From contig JBBSBE010000017.1 in NCBI GenBank assembly GCA_038251625.1, forward strand, positions 1 to 44,187: DNA of 44,187 nt, read 5' to 3'. This stretch comes from JBBQXK01 sp038251625 (GTDB taxonomy: Bacteria > Pseudomonadota > Alphaproteobacteria > Rhodobacterales > Rhodobacteraceae). Under the pieces are notes generated by a model. That model worked only from the letters and a program-made list of their open reading frames with translations, searched no databases and had not been told where the DNA came from. The first letter of the stretch is position 1. Every line of letters begins with the position of its first letter. Positions 15,956 to 24,909 of the stretch are shown piece by piece. The translations under genes were made by a program, and so were the position numbers.

Positions 15956-16426
15956 TCAGACGTAGCGGATGCTCAGCACTTCATAGCTTCTGGTGCCGCC
16001 CGGCGTGCGCACATCGACCGAGTCGCCCTCTTCCTTTCCGATCAGCGCCCGCGCAAGCGGCGAGCGCAGGTTGAGCCGGCCATTCTCGATATCGGCCTCG
16101 GGCTCGCCTACGATCTGATAGGTTTTCTTTTCGCCGGAATCCTCGTCCGCCAGCGTGATCGTCGCGCCGAACTTGATCGGGCCCGACAGCTTGGACGGGT
16201 CGATCACCTCGGCCAGCGACAGCATCGCCTCCAACTCCTTGATCCGGCCCTCGATAAAGCTCTGTTTCTCGCGGGCCGCGTGATACTCGGCGTTCTCGGA
16301 CAGATCGCCATGCTCGCGTGCTTCGGCAATCGCGCGGATCACCGCGGGCCGCTCGACCGACTTGAGGGTCTTCAATTCGCTGTCCAGCGCGGTAAAACCG
16401 CCCCGCGTCATCGGAATCTTGTCCAT
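15956..16426 (-). CDS. greA: transcription elongation factor GreA
   Basis: Rescues backtracked RNA polymerase by stimulating transcript cleavage. 156 residues, standard length. The N-terminal coiled-coil hairpin carries the tip motif GDLSENAEY (40-48) with Asp41 and Glu44, the acidic residues that reach the polymerase active site. The C-terminal FKBP-like domain includes SPLARALIGKEEGD. The ATG at 16426 matches the family N-terminus (MDKIPMTRGG); the frame is open further upstream, but that part does not look coding. It is followed by the two-helix membrane protein gene. Confidence 0.95.
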   Translation of the reverse strand: MDKIPMTRGGFTALDSELKTLKSVERPAVIRAIAEAREHGDLSENAEYHAAREKQSFIEGRIKELEAMLSLAEVIDPSKLSGPIKFGATITLADEDSGEKKTYQIVGEPEADIENGRLNLRSPLARALIGKEEGDSVDVRTPGGTRSYEVLSIRYV

Positions 16427-16638
16427 GCCCTGCCGCTTTTCCGTAAAAAGAAGAAAGCCACAGCCCGGGCGGGCCATGACCTTGCTTTGCGTCACATCCC
16501 CGCACCTGACCGCAGGCCCGCGCCAATTGCAAGGGGTCTGGGCGGGCGTCCGCCAAGGCCTCCGTGATGTTGCGTCACAATTGACCTCGGGCTTGCCTTG
16601 CGGCACATCGGCCACGGGTGCGCAGTGGAGGCAGGCAC

Positions 16639-18285
16639 ATGTCCGACGAAATCGTCCGCGAAGAGATGGACTATGATGTTGTCATCGTGGGTGCCGGGCC
16701 TGCGGGCCTTTCGGCAGCGATCCGTCTGAAACAACTCGACACTGACCTGTCGGTGGTGGTGATCGAGAAGGGATCAGAGGTTGGCGCGCACATCCTGTCG
16801 GGTGCGGTCCTTGATCCGTCCGGCCTCGATGCGCTGATACCCAACTGGCGCGAACGGGGCGCGCCGATCAAGGTGCCGGTCCGCGAGGATAACTTCTACA
16901 TGCTGGGGGAGGGCGGAAAGATCCGCATCCCGAACTGGCCGATGCCGCCCCTGATGAGCAACCATGGCAACTACATCGTATCGATGGCCAATGTCTGCCG
17001 CTGGATGGCCGAACAGGCCGAGGCGCTGGGGGTCGAGATTTTCCCCGGGATGGCGGCATCGGAACTGGTGTTCGAGGGCGACCGCGTTGCGGGCGTCGTG
17101 GCAGGCGAATTCGGGATCGAGCCCGACGGCACCAAGGGCGCGAGCTATGAGCCCGGCCTCGCGCTGAAGGGCAAGTACGTGTTCCTGTCCGAAGGGGTGC
17201 GCGGTTCGCTGGCCAAGCAGGTGATCGCGAAATACGACCTGTCCGCGGGGAAAGAGCCGCAGAAATACGGCCTCGGCATGAAGGAAATCTGGGAGATCGA
17301 CCCCGCCAAGCACCGCGAGGGCACGGTGACCCACACGATGGGCTGGCCGCTTGGCAAGAACGCTGGCGGCGGCAGCTTTATCTATCACCTTGAGAAAAAT
17401 CAGGTCTATGTGGGTTTTGTTGTCCATCTGAACTACCAGAACCCCTACCTTTACCCCTACATGGAGTTTCAGCGCTTCAAGCACCACCCGATGGTCGCGG
17501 AGCTTCTGCGCGGCGGCAAGCGCATCGCCTATGGCGCCCGGGCGATCAGCGAGGGGGGCTGGCAGTCGATCCCCAAGATGGTGGCCCCGGGCGTGGCGCT
17601 GCTTGGCTGTTCGGCGGGCCTTGTGAACGTGCCGCGCATCAAGGGCAACCACAACGCCATGCTGTCGGGAATCGCGGCGGCCGAAGCGGCCTTTGTCGCG
17701 ATCCGTGCGGGTCGGCAGGGCGACGAGCTGGACGGGTACGAGGCGCAGGTGCGCACCGGCCCGATTGCCGCCGACCTGAAAAAGGTGCGCAACGTCAAAC
17801 CCCTGTGGTCGCGCTATGGCCTTCTGGCATCGCTGATGGGCGGTGGGGCCGATATGTGGGCCAATACCGCTGGTTTCAGCCTTTTCGGCACGCTGAAGCA
17901 CGGCAAGACGGATGCCGCGGCCACCGGCAAGGCCGCCGATTTCAAGCCCATCGACTATCCCAAACCTGACGGCGTGCTGTCCTTTGACCGGCTGACCAAC
18001 GTGGCCTTCAGCTTCACCAACCACGACGAACATCAGCCTGCGCATCTGAAGCTGAAGGACCCGGCCGTCCCGATCACGGTCAACCTGCCGCAATATGCCG
18101 AACCGGCGCAGCGCTATTGCCCGGCCGGGGTTTATGAGGTGATCGGCGAAGGCGAGAAGGCGCGGTTCCAGATCAACTTCCAGAACTGCGTCCATTGCAA
18201 GACCTGCGATATCAAGGATCCCAGCCAGAACATCGTCTGGACCACGCCACAGGGCGGCGGCGGCCCGAACTACCCCAACATGTGA
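16639..18285 (+). CDS. electron transfer flavoprotein-ubiquinone oxidoreductase
   Basis: Passes electrons from ETF (fatty acid and amino acid oxidation) to ubiquinone at the inner membrane. 548 residues, the usual length. The FAD-binding motif is VVIVGAGPAGLSAA (GxGxxG at 18-23). The 4Fe-4S cluster ligands are Cys494 (YCPAGVYE), Cys517, Cys520 and Cys523 (CVHCKTC). The hydrophobic membrane-docking and quinone region lies in the middle (GWPLGKNAGGGSF). A GTGGAGG ribosome binding site precedes the ATG at 16639. The ETF subunits are not in the window. The TPR gene follows 84 bases downstream. Confidence 0.95.
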   Translation: MSDEIVREEMDYDVVIVGAGPAGLSAAIRLKQLDTDLSVVVIEKGSEVGAHILSGAVLDPSGLDALIPNWRERGAPIKVPVREDNFYMLGEGGKIRIPNWPMPPLMSNHGNYIVSMANVCRWMAEQAEALGVEIFPGMAASELVFEGDRVAGVVAGEFGIEPDGTKGASYEPGLALKGKYVFLSEGVRGSLAKQVIAKYDLSAGKEPQKYGLGMKEIWEIDPAKHREGTVTHTMGWPLGKNAGGGSFIYHLEKNQVYVGFVVHLNYQNPYLYPYMEFQRFKHHPMVAELLRGGKRIAYGARAISEGGWQSIPKMVAPGVALLGCSAGLVNVPRIKGNHNAMLSGIAAAEAAFVAIRAGRQGDELDGYEAQVRTGPIAADLKKVRNVKPLWSRYGLLASLMGGGADMWANTAGFSLFGTLKHGKTDAAATGKAADFKPIDYPKPDGVLSFDRLTNVAFSFTNHDEHQPAHLKLKDPAVPITVNLPQYAEPAQRYCPAGVYEVIGEGEKARFQINFQNCVHCKTCDIKDPSQNIVWTTPQGGGGPNYPNM

Positions 18286-18369
18286 CAATTGCGCGAGTCT
18301 GCCCCGCTGTGGTGGACTTGCGCCAAGCACCCGGCTAGCTTTCCCGGATTGCCCAGCCGGAGACTTCCC

Positions 18370-20058
18370 ATGCCCGCCCTGTCCCGCCCGCTGACCGCCC
18401 TTGCGCTGATCCTGGCCCTTGGCGCCCCTGTGGCAGCCGAGGAAAACGCGGGCGCGTACCTTGCCGCGCGCATCGCAGGTGCCAACGATGATTTCCGCGA
18501 GGCGGCCAGCTGGTACACCCGCGCCCTGATCGCCGATCCCGGCAACGCGGTGCTGATGGACGGCGCCATCGGATCCAACCTCAACGCGGGCAATTTCGAC
18601 GCGGCCGTCGCGGTGGCCCAGCGGATGCAATCGAAAGGCCCCACCAGCCAGGCCGCGCATCTGGTGCTGACCGCTGATCAGGCGCGCCGCGGTGATTTTG
18701 CGACCATCGTGGCCGATCTTGACGCGGGCAAGACCACGGGCAAGCTGCTCGATGGGCTTGTGCGCGCCTGGGCGGAGCTGGGGCGCGGCCAGATGTCGGA
18801 AGCGCTGGCAGATCTTGACACGCTTGGAAAAGAAGACGGGCTGAAGGCTTTCGCCCTTTATCACAAGGCGATGGCGATGGCCTCGGTCGGTGATTTCGAG
18901 GGGGCCGACACCATCCTTTCGGACCCTGCGCTGCGCCTGACGCGGCGTGGCACCATTGCGCGGGCCCAAATCCTCAGCCAGATCGAGCGCGCGCCCGAAG
19001 CGCTGGCGTTGCTGGAAAAGGAGTTTCCGGGCGAGGCCGACCCGACCGTGCAGGGCATGAAGACCAGCCTTGCCAGCGGCACGGCCCTGCCGTTCGATAT
19101 TGTGCGCAATGCCACCGACGGGATGGCCGAGACGTTCTATACGCTTGCAGGCGCGCTGAGCGGTGATGCGTCGCCGACCTACACGCTGCTTTATGCACGC
19201 GTCGCCACGGTTCTGCGCCCCGACCACCCCGAAGCTGTCCTTCTGGCTGCGCAATTGCTGGAACAGCTGGAACAATACGACCTTGCGGTGGAAACCTTCG
19301 CCAAGATCCCACCCTCGGACGGCAGCTTCTTTGCCGCCGAAATCGGCCGTGCGCGGGCGCTGGAACGCGCTGGCAAAGGTGACGCCGCAATCGAGGTACT
19401 GCGTGCGCTGACGCGCAGCCACAACGGCATCGTGTCGGTCCATCTGGCGCTTGGCGATGCATTGCGGCGGCAGGAACGGTTCGCCGAGGCCGAGACGGCC
19501 TATGACGAGGCGCTTGCCAAAGCTGCGGACACAGGAGCCGATGCGTGGTCAATCTATTATTCCCGCGCCATCGTGCGCGAGCGACAGAAGAAATGGGATC
19601 TGGCCGAACCCGATTTCCGGCAGGCGCTGACACTGAACCCCGAACAGCCGCAGGTACTGAATTACCTTGGGTATTCCCTGCTTGAGCGAGACGAAAAGCT
19701 GGACGAGGCGCTCGACATGATCAAGCGCGCCGTCGCGCAAGCGCCCGATTCCGGCTACATCACCGATAGCCTCGCCTGGGGCCTTTTCCGCCTTGGCCGC
19801 TATGAGGAAGCGGTGGAACCGATGGAGAAAGCCTCGCTTCTGGAGCCGGTAGATCCCGTGGTGACAGACCATCTGGGCGATGTGTACTGGGCCGTTGGCC
19901 GCACCATGGAAGCCCGCTTCCAATGGCGCCGCGCGCTGTCGTTCGACCCGGAAGAAAAGGAAGCCATCCGCATCCGGGCCAAGCTTGACCGTGGCCTGGA
20001 TGCTGTGCTGGCCGATGAGGGTGCAAAGCCCCTGCAAGCCGCCGGGAATGGCAACTGA
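18370..20058 (+). CDS. exported tetratricopeptide repeat protein
   Basis: 562 residues with a signal peptide (RPLTALALILALGAPVAA, likely cut after VAA). The rest is a superhelix of helix pairs. TPR-like units are clearest in the C-terminal half: residues about 370-400 (LGDALRRQERFAEAETAYDE), 410-440 (AIVRERQKKWDLAEPDFRQA), 445-475 (YSLLERDEKLDEALDMIKRA), 480-510 (GLFRLGRYEEAVEPMEKA) and 515-540. Probably a periplasmic or outer-membrane-associated scaffold; partners unknown. The ATG at 18370 gives a good signal peptide. It overlaps ispE by 11 bases, so the two are probably co-transcribed, an arrangement I associate with this family in Rhodobacteraceae. Confidence 0.86.
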   Translation: MPALSRPLTALALILALGAPVAAEENAGAYLAARIAGANDDFREAASWYTRALIADPGNAVLMDGAIGSNLNAGNFDAAVAVAQRMQSKGPTSQAAHLVLTADQARRGDFATIVADLDAGKTTGKLLDGLVRAWAELGRGQMSEALADLDTLGKEDGLKAFALYHKAMAMASVGDFEGADTILSDPALRLTRRGTIARAQILSQIERAPEALALLEKEFPGEADPTVQGMKTSLASGTALPFDIVRNATDGMAETFYTLAGALSGDASPTYTLLYARVATVLRPDHPEAVLLAAQLLEQLEQYDLAVETFAKIPPSDGSFFAAEIGRARALERAGKGDAAIEVLRALTRSHNGIVSVHLALGDALRRQERFAEAETAYDEALAKAADTGADAWSIYYSRAIVRERQKKWDLAEPDFRQALTLNPEQPQVLNYLGYSLLERDEKLDEALDMIKRAVAQAPDSGYITDSLAWGLFRLGRYEEAVEPMEKASLLEPVDPVVTDHLGDVYWAVGRTMEARFQWRRALSFDPEEKEAIRIRAKLDRGLDAVLADEGAKPLQAAGNGN

Positions 20059-20875
20059 GGCTTTCGCCCCCGCAAAGATCAACCTTTCGCTGCATGTGAC
20101 CGGGCGGCGCGGGGATGGGTATCACCTGCTGGACAGTCTGGTGGTGTTTGCAGATGTGGGCGATACGGTACGGGCCCAAGCGGCGGACACGCTGACGCTG
20201 GCCGTGACCGGCCCGCAGGCAGCACAGCTTCCGGTCAACGATGACAATCTTGTCCTGCGCGCCGCCTTGGCGATGGGGGTGCAGGCATCGCTTACGCTGC
20301 ACAAGGTGTTGCCCGTCGCATCCGGCATTGGCGGCGGCTCGGCGGATGCGGCAGCCACGCTGCGGGCGCTTTCCGCCCTTGCCGGAAAGCCGCTGCCCGA
20401 CGCGGATGCCGTGCTGGCACTCGGCGCGGATGTGCCGGTGTGCCTTCAGGGCCGTCCGTCCCGGATGGAGGGGGTCGGTGAAACCGTCACCCCCCTTGCG
20501 CATCCCCTGCCGCCAGCTTGGCTGGTCCTGGTCAATCCCGGGGTCGGCGTTTCCACGCCGGCCGTCTTTCGCACGCTGGACGGCGCTTTCGGCCCGCCGA
20601 TGCCCGCAATCCCGCACTTTGTTGATCTGCAGTCCCTCTGCAGTTTCCTCAGGGCCCAGCGCAACGACCTTCAGCCCGCCGCGATCACCCTCGCTCCACC
20701 CATCGCCGAAACGCTCACGGCACTTGCGGCGCAGCCGGGGTGCCTGCTGGCCCGCATGTCGGGATCTGGGGCGACCTGCTTCGGGCTCTTTGCCCGCAAG
20801 GATCAGGCGCAATCCGCCGCTTCAGCGATTGACCGGCGCGGACGGTGGGTCTGGGCGGCAACGGTTTTGGGTTAG
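20048..20875 (+). CDS. ispE: 4-diphosphocytidyl-2-C-methyl-D-erythritol kinase
   Basis: ATP-dependent phosphorylation in the non-mevalonate isoprenoid pathway, feeding among others the prenyl synthase in this window. 275 residues of the GHMP kinase fold. Lys10 in the N-terminal FAPAKINLSLHV, the phosphate loop LPVASGIGGGSADAAA (89-104) and the catalytic Asp128 in GADVPVC are present. The C-terminal MSGSGATCFGLF is the third GHMP motif. The ATG at 20048 lies inside the end of the TPR gene. The stop overlaps the convergent barstar-like gene by four bases. Confidence 0.94.
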   Translation: MATEAFAPAKINLSLHVTGRRGDGYHLLDSLVVFADVGDTVRAQAADTLTLAVTGPQAAQLPVNDDNLVLRAALAMGVQASLTLHKVLPVASGIGGGSADAAATLRALSALAGKPLPDADAVLALGADVPVCLQGRPSRMEGVGETVTPLAHPLPPAWLVLVNPGVGVSTPAVFRTLDGAFGPPMPAIPHFVDLQSLCSFLRAQRNDLQPAAITLAPPIAETLTALAAQPGCLLARMSGSGATCFGLFARKDQAQSAASAIDRRGRWVWAATVLG

Positions 20876-21126
20876 CGGAAACGCGGTGCACCCGGGACAC
20901 CATCGGCTGCAAGATCGTCGAAAAGGATCGCTATCCGCGCGAGAAAAGGCCAAAGCTCCTGTGGAGCGGCAGTCAATTCAAGCTTCACCGGACGGTCCAG
21001 CAGCGTCTTTTCCAGCGCGTCGAGGTTTTGCGCGTGCCCGTCCGGCGCTTGCAGTGCCATCAGGATTGCCTGCCATGCGTCCGCCTCTTCCAGCCAGTCT
21101 GACGCGTGCAGAACGATCTGCATCAT
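20872..21126 (-). CDS. barstar-like protein
   Basis: 84 residues. The block HAQNLDALEKTLLDRPVKL is close to the barstar core (GENLDALWDCLTG then YPLVLEW), and the length fits the family of small ribonuclease inhibitors. The barnase-contact Asp35 equivalent is kept, but the positions of Trp38 and Asp39 are Glu and Lys, so binding to a barnase-type nuclease is doubtful. No ribonuclease gene is next to it. Start is ATG at 21126 (or the next ATG) after AGCAGGTG. It lies downstream of rpsU on the same strand, behind a strong terminator. The family call is by pattern only. Confidence 0.55.
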   Translation of the reverse strand: MMQIVLHASDWLEEADAWQAILMALQAPDGHAQNLDALEKTLLDRPVKLELTAAPQELWPFLARIAILFDDLAADGVPGAPRFR

Positions 21127-21146
21127 CGGCACCTGCTGCAAAAATG

Positions 21147-21178
21147 AAAAACCCCCGATGGCGCTGCCAAGGGGGGTT
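21147..21178 (-). terminator. Rho-independent terminator of rpsU
   Basis: On the minus strand a GC-rich stem AACCCCC/GGGGGTT with an inner TGGC-GCCA stem is followed by a run of five T and a T-rich tail. It lies about 45 bases after the rpsU stop and just before the barstar-like start, and should separate the two transcripts. Confidence 0.8.
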
Positions 21179-21221
21179 GATCGGCGGGCGGGTTGCCCCG
21201 CCTCAGAGTCGCTGGAACGCC

Positions 21222-21428
21222 TTAGAGGCCGCCCTCGCGCTGCGCCTTCTTGCGTGCCAGTTTACGAGCCCGGCGAATTGCCTCGGCTTGTTCACGGGCC
21301 CGCTTGACGGAGGGTTTCTCGAAATGCTGCTTGAGCTTCATTTCCCGAAACACGCCTTCGCGCTGGAGCTTTTTCTTCAAGGCCCGAAGGGCCTGTTCGA
21401 CGTTGTTGTCGCGGACGCTGACCTGCAT
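21222..21428 (-). CDS. rpsU: 30S ribosomal protein S21
   Basis: 68 residues, strongly basic: MQVSVRDNNVEQALRALKKK at the N-terminus and an RRARKLARKKAQ tail. This is the S21 pattern of alphaproteobacteria. S21 binds near the 3' end of 16S rRNA and helps translation initiation. A purine-rich leader with GGAAGG lies upstream of the ATG. A strong terminator follows. It is divergent from the COQ9-family gene, an arrangement common in this group. Confidence 0.96.
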   Translation of the reverse strand: MQVSVRDNNVEQALRALKKKLQREGVFREMKLKQHFEKPSVKRAREQAEAIRRARKLARKKAQREGGL

Positions 21429-21532
21429 GTGGTTGTCACCACCTTCCTAAGTTAAAGTTGCACTGTCTTGTGCAGGCTGGCGGGCTATAACAAAGCGTAT
21501 CCGCCTTGTCCACCGCAGAGAGGGAGAGTGCC

Positions 21533-22240
21533 ATGGAACCCGCCGACGATCCCGCCGCCATCCGTTCGGCGATCCTTGCGGCCGCTTTGCCGCACGTTCC
21601 GTTCGATGGCTGGTCAACGGTTACCCTCAAGGCCGCCGCAAAGGATGCAGACCAGCCCGAGGCGCTTGCGCGGGCGCTTTTTCCGCGTGGCGGTGTCGAT
21701 CTGGCGCTGGCGTTCCACCGCGCAGGGGATGCCGAGATGGCGCGGCGGCTGGCAGAAGAAGACCTTGCCGCGCTGCGCTTTCGCGACCGGATCGCGCGCG
21801 CTGTTCGGTTGCGGCTGGAATTGGTGACGGACCGCGAACTGGTACGGCGGGGCACGACACTTTTTGCACTGCCGATTCATGCACCAGACGGGGCCCGCGC
21901 GCTGTGGTCCACCGCCGATGCGATCTGGACGGCGCTGGGTGATGGCGAACGAAACTTCAGCTGGTACACCAAGCGCGCCACACTTTCAGGGGTCTATGCG
22001 GCGACCGTGCTTTTCTGGCTGGGCGATGACAGCACCGGGCGGGCCGCAACCTGGGACTTTCTCGACCGGCGCATCGAGGATGTGATGCAGATCGAAAAAG
22101 TGAAGGCGCAGGTCCGGGACAACCCGTTTGCCAAGGCGATGGCGAATGGGCCCTTCAAGGCCGTGGCGGGCTGGAAGATGCCGAAGATGCCCGAAGTGCC
22201 CCCTGACCTGCCGGGGCGTTTCGGCGGCTTCGGTCGCTGA
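21533..22240 (+). CDS. COQ9-family protein (ubiquinone biosynthesis)
   Basis: 235 residues. The N-terminal part has the TetR-like helical start of COQ9 (DDPAAIRSAILAAALPHVPF, then GWSTVTLKAAAKDA) and the C-terminal half has the conserved NFSWYTKRATLSGVYAATVL and FWLGDDS blocks. Eukaryotic COQ9 binds lipids and presents quinone intermediates to COQ7; a similar role in ubiquinone synthesis is inferred for the bacterial homolog. The ATG at 21533 follows AGGGAGAG. The tail is proline- and glycine-rich (EVPPDLPGRFGGFGR). Divergent from rpsU. Confidence 0.88.
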   Translation: MEPADDPAAIRSAILAAALPHVPFDGWSTVTLKAAAKDADQPEALARALFPRGGVDLALAFHRAGDAEMARRLAEEDLAALRFRDRIARAVRLRLELVTDRELVRRGTTLFALPIHAPDGARALWSTADAIWTALGDGERNFSWYTKRATLSGVYAATVLFWLGDDSTGRAATWDFLDRRIEDVMQIEKVKAQVRDNPFAKAMANGPFKAVAGWKMPKMPEVPPDLPGRFGGFGR

Positions 22241-22688
22241 TTGCGCACCACGCGCGTGGACAGAATGATTTCTGTTTACAGACAATGTGTTGAAAATTTC
22301 CGTTGATGATTCTGAAAGGATGTCGTGCGGCACGGATGAACGATCCGATGTCGGCGAGGTTCGGACCAGGGGGTCTGGCCCTGCGGAATGACACGGCTTC
22401 AGGCAGCGTGTCGGATCGACCACAAGCCCACCCCACGCAAGAACGCAAGCGCGCCCATTCTGGCGTCGATCAATCTGGAACCGCATAGCGCTGCGCTGCT
22501 GGTCCAAAACGCCGGGATGCTGCGTTGTGGAGGGACCCCTGGCATCATTTTTCCTTCAAATGAACGGCCTGAGGGGCCATGTCAGATGTCTTGATGTTGC
22601 CTTAACTTGTCCCACCGGGGCCGCATAAAAGTCAAAGTCCCTGCCGATTGTTGCGCTGCTCGCTCTGCAACAGTCCGGATCAGACAGA
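22241..22688. other. 448-base intergenic region before the CAP-DUF4214 gene
   Basis: No convincing gene. The first 90 bases are AT-richer and hold two small hairpins, CCACG-CG-CGTGG (22247-22258) and ACAGAA-TGAT-TTCTGT, which might end the COQ9 transcript, though no long T run follows. Short open frames here have no ribosome binding site or recognisable protein. The last 100 bases should hold the promoter of the downstream secreted protein; no consensus could be assigned with confidence. Confidence 0.5.
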
Positions 22689-24734
22689 ATGCCCGTATCC
22701 CAACAAAGCCCGACCGACCAGGAACAGCTTCTGCTGGAACTTGCGAACCGAATGCGGATGAACCCCGCCGGTGAGTTCGACACGCTGATCGCCAACGCCT
22801 CGACCAGCACGGCGGTGCAAGCGAACATCACAAGCGCGATTTCGTATTTTGGCGTCAACCTCACGAGCTTTCGCGACCAGATGCTGGCCTATACTGCGGT
22901 TGCGCCGCTGGCCTGGAACGGTGCGCTGGCGCAAGCCGCCGACCAGCATACCGAACTGATGATCGTCAACGACAGCCAGTCGCATCAGCTGCCGGGCGAG
23001 GCGAGCCTTGGGGCGCGGATCACGGCGGCCGGCTATACCGGCTGGACCTCGCTTTCCGAGAACGTCTACGCCTATGCGCAGGACCCGCTCTATGCGCACG
23101 CGGGCTTTGTCATCGACTGGGGGTACGATTCTGTCGATTTCAGCGGCAGTACGCTGTTGTCGAACTGGAGGACCCTGGGAGACGGCATTCAGGATCCTGC
23201 GGGCCACCGGGTTTCGCTCATGCGGGCCGGTACCACCGAGGTGGGCATATCCGTCATCGCCGAGAACAATTCGTCGACCAGCGTCGGCCCGCTTCTTGTG
23301 ACCCAGGATTTCGGCAGCCGCCAGAACTATGCGCCCCAGCTTGTGGGTGTGGTGATCAACGATATCGATGGCGATGATTTCTACGATATCGGCGAGGGGT
23401 TGGGCGGCATCACGATCACCGCCACCGGGACTGCAGGCACCTTCTCCACCTCAACATGGTCTTCGGGTGGCTACCAGATGGTACTGCCGGCGGGCACATA
23501 CAGCGTGAAATACGAGGGGGGCGCGCTGACCGGGCGCATTGTCACCCACGCCGTGACGATCGGCAGCCAGAACGTCAAACAGGACGCCTTTGTCGATGAA
23601 TCCGTGCCGGTGGGCAACCTGCGTATCGTCGGCACCAACGCGGCGGAACAGCTGACGGGGTATGCTGGCAGCGATACGATCTATGGCGACGGATTTGAAT
23701 CGAGCTACAGCTTGCCGCAGGCGCAGCAGGTCTGGCGGCTCTATCAGACGATGCTGGACCGCGCACCCGATACGGCTGGCCTTGCCGAATGGACCTCGCG
23801 CCTGGCACAGGGCAATACGACGCTGGCCGGGGTCGCACAGGGCTTTGTCGCCAGTAACGAATTCCGCGCGACTTATGGCGCGCTGAATGACCAGGAATTC
23901 GTGACGTTGCTTTATCGGAACGTGTTGGACAGAGAGCCGGACTCGGGCGGACTGGCAAACTGGGTCGGTAGTCTAACGGCCGGTATGAGCCGCGCCTCGG
24001 TGGCATTGGGCTTTTCCGAAAGCCGCGAGCTTGTGACTGGAACGCTGAGCGCTGCCACATCCTTTGTGCAGTCGCGGACAGATGCAGGCTGGACCGACGA
24101 TGTGTACCGGCTTTACCGCGCGACGCTGGACCGGGAACCCGATCCGACCGGATTTAACAACTGGGTCAACAACCTGTCTGGCGGCACCACCCTCAGCACA
24201 GCGGTGACAGGCTTCACCAACAGCACCGAATTCAAGAATACCTATGGCAACCTTGATGACAGGGCCTTTGTGACGCTGCTTTACAGCAACGTGCTGAACC
24301 GCGCGCCGGATGCAGGCGGGCTGACCAATTGGCTGGGCATGCTGTCCAACGGTATGTCCCGGTCGGATGTGGTGCTGGGTTTCGCCCAAAGCCGCGAGTT
24401 CGTTGCAGGCACTGCGCAGGACGTAAAGGACTTTGTGCGAGGACTTGGGGCGCATGACGAGATCCGGGGTGGCGGCGGTTCGAACACGCTTTGGGGCGGG
24501 CAGATGGCCGACACCTTCATCTTCGAAGCACGCGATGGCGGGCAGGACCGGGTGATGGATCTGGAGGCCTGGGACTATCTGTCGTTTCAGGGGTTCGGCT
24601 ACGCTGATGCCGGCGATATCCGTGCACATCTGGTGCAGTCGGGTGCCGATGTGGCGTTCCAGGATCAGGGTGTGAACGTCACGCTGGTCAACACGCAACT
24701 GGCCGCCCTGACCGACGACATGTTCGTGTTCTGA
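22689..24734 (+). CDS. secreted CAP-domain and DUF4214-repeat protein
   Basis: 681 residues without an N-terminal signal peptide. Order of parts: a CAP/SCP-like domain (about 10-215; LLELANRMRMNPAGEF start, WNGALAQAADQHTELM, SHQLPG, GWTSLSENV), a prealbumin-like beta domain with a calcium-type DIDGDDFYDIGEG loop (about 218-300), and four half-repeats of DUF4214 type (about 344-575; pattern VYRLYRATLDREPDPTGF then TGFTNSTEFKNTYG). The end (about 584-681) has a degenerate RTX piece (GGGGSNTLWGGQMADTFIF) and an acidic C-terminus closing in DMFVF. This fits type I export with a C-terminal signal. Role unknown; surface or extracellular matrix is likely. The C-terminal module recurs in the gene at 27489-30404. 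Confidence 0.78.
   Translation: MPVSQQSPTDQEQLLLELANRMRMNPAGEFDTLIANASTSTAVQANITSAISYFGVNLTSFRDQMLAYTAVAPLAWNGALAQAADQHTELMIVNDSQSHQLPGEASLGARITAAGYTGWTSLSENVYAYAQDPLYAHAGFVIDWGYDSVDFSGSTLLSNWRTLGDGIQDPAGHRVSLMRAGTTEVGISVIAENNSSTSVGPLLVTQDFGSRQNYAPQLVGVVINDIDGDDFYDIGEGLGGITITATGTAGTFSTSTWSSGGYQMVLPAGTYSVKYEGGALTGRIVTHAVTIGSQNVKQDAFVDESVPVGNLRIVGTNAAEQLTGYAGSDTIYGDGFESSYSLPQAQQVWRLYQTMLDRAPDTAGLAEWTSRLAQGNTTLAGVAQGFVASNEFRATYGALNDQEFVTLLYRNVLDREPDSGGLANWVGSLTAGMSRASVALGFSESRELVTGTLSAATSFVQSRTDAGWTDDVYRLYRATLDREPDPTGFNNWVNNLSGGTTLSTAVTGFTNSTEFKNTYGNLDDRAFVTLLYSNVLNRAPDAGGLTNWLGMLSNGMSRSDVVLGFAQSREFVAGTAQDVKDFVRGLGAHDEIRGGGGSNTLWGGQMADTFIFEARDGGQDRVMDLEAWDYLSFQGFGYADAGDIRAHLVQSGADVAFQDQGVNVTLVNTQLAALTDDMFVF
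23718..24414 (+). repeat. four DUF4214-type half-repeats
   Basis: Protein-level repeats of about 50 residues, each with a helix LYRxxLDRxPD, a Gly-x-x-x-Trp turn, and GF.xSxEF. They are grouped as two pairs separated by a short linker. Similar pairs occur in the gene at 27489-30404, and one half-repeat occurs at the N-terminus of the sulfotransferase at 43097. Confidence 0.75.
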
Positions 24735-24909
24735 ACGTCGGCAGGGGCGTCCATAAACTTTCAGCGGCCGTTTGGCCGACAACGCCGCGGCGCCCTCACA
24801 GTAGGACGCCGCACAGCGCACAAAGAGCGAGAGCCTGCCCACAAGCTGTTGACAGATCAGCTTCCAAGGGAGGTGTCAGCGGTGCGGCGGACAGGGACGC
24901 TCCGTTCGT

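Noticed and set aside
16774..19443. Very long open frame on the minus strand (889 codons)
   Set aside because: It lies antisense to ETF-QO and the TPR gene, both well supported. Long antisense frames are normal in GC-rich DNA, and the translation has no recognisable domain.
20872..21428. Toxin-antitoxin pair with the barstar-like gene
   Set aside because: The neighbour is rpsU, separated by a strong terminator; no nuclease is adjacent.
22388..22594. Small gene in the 448-base gap
   Set aside because: No ribosome binding site, no family resemblance, and an unconvincing basic translation.
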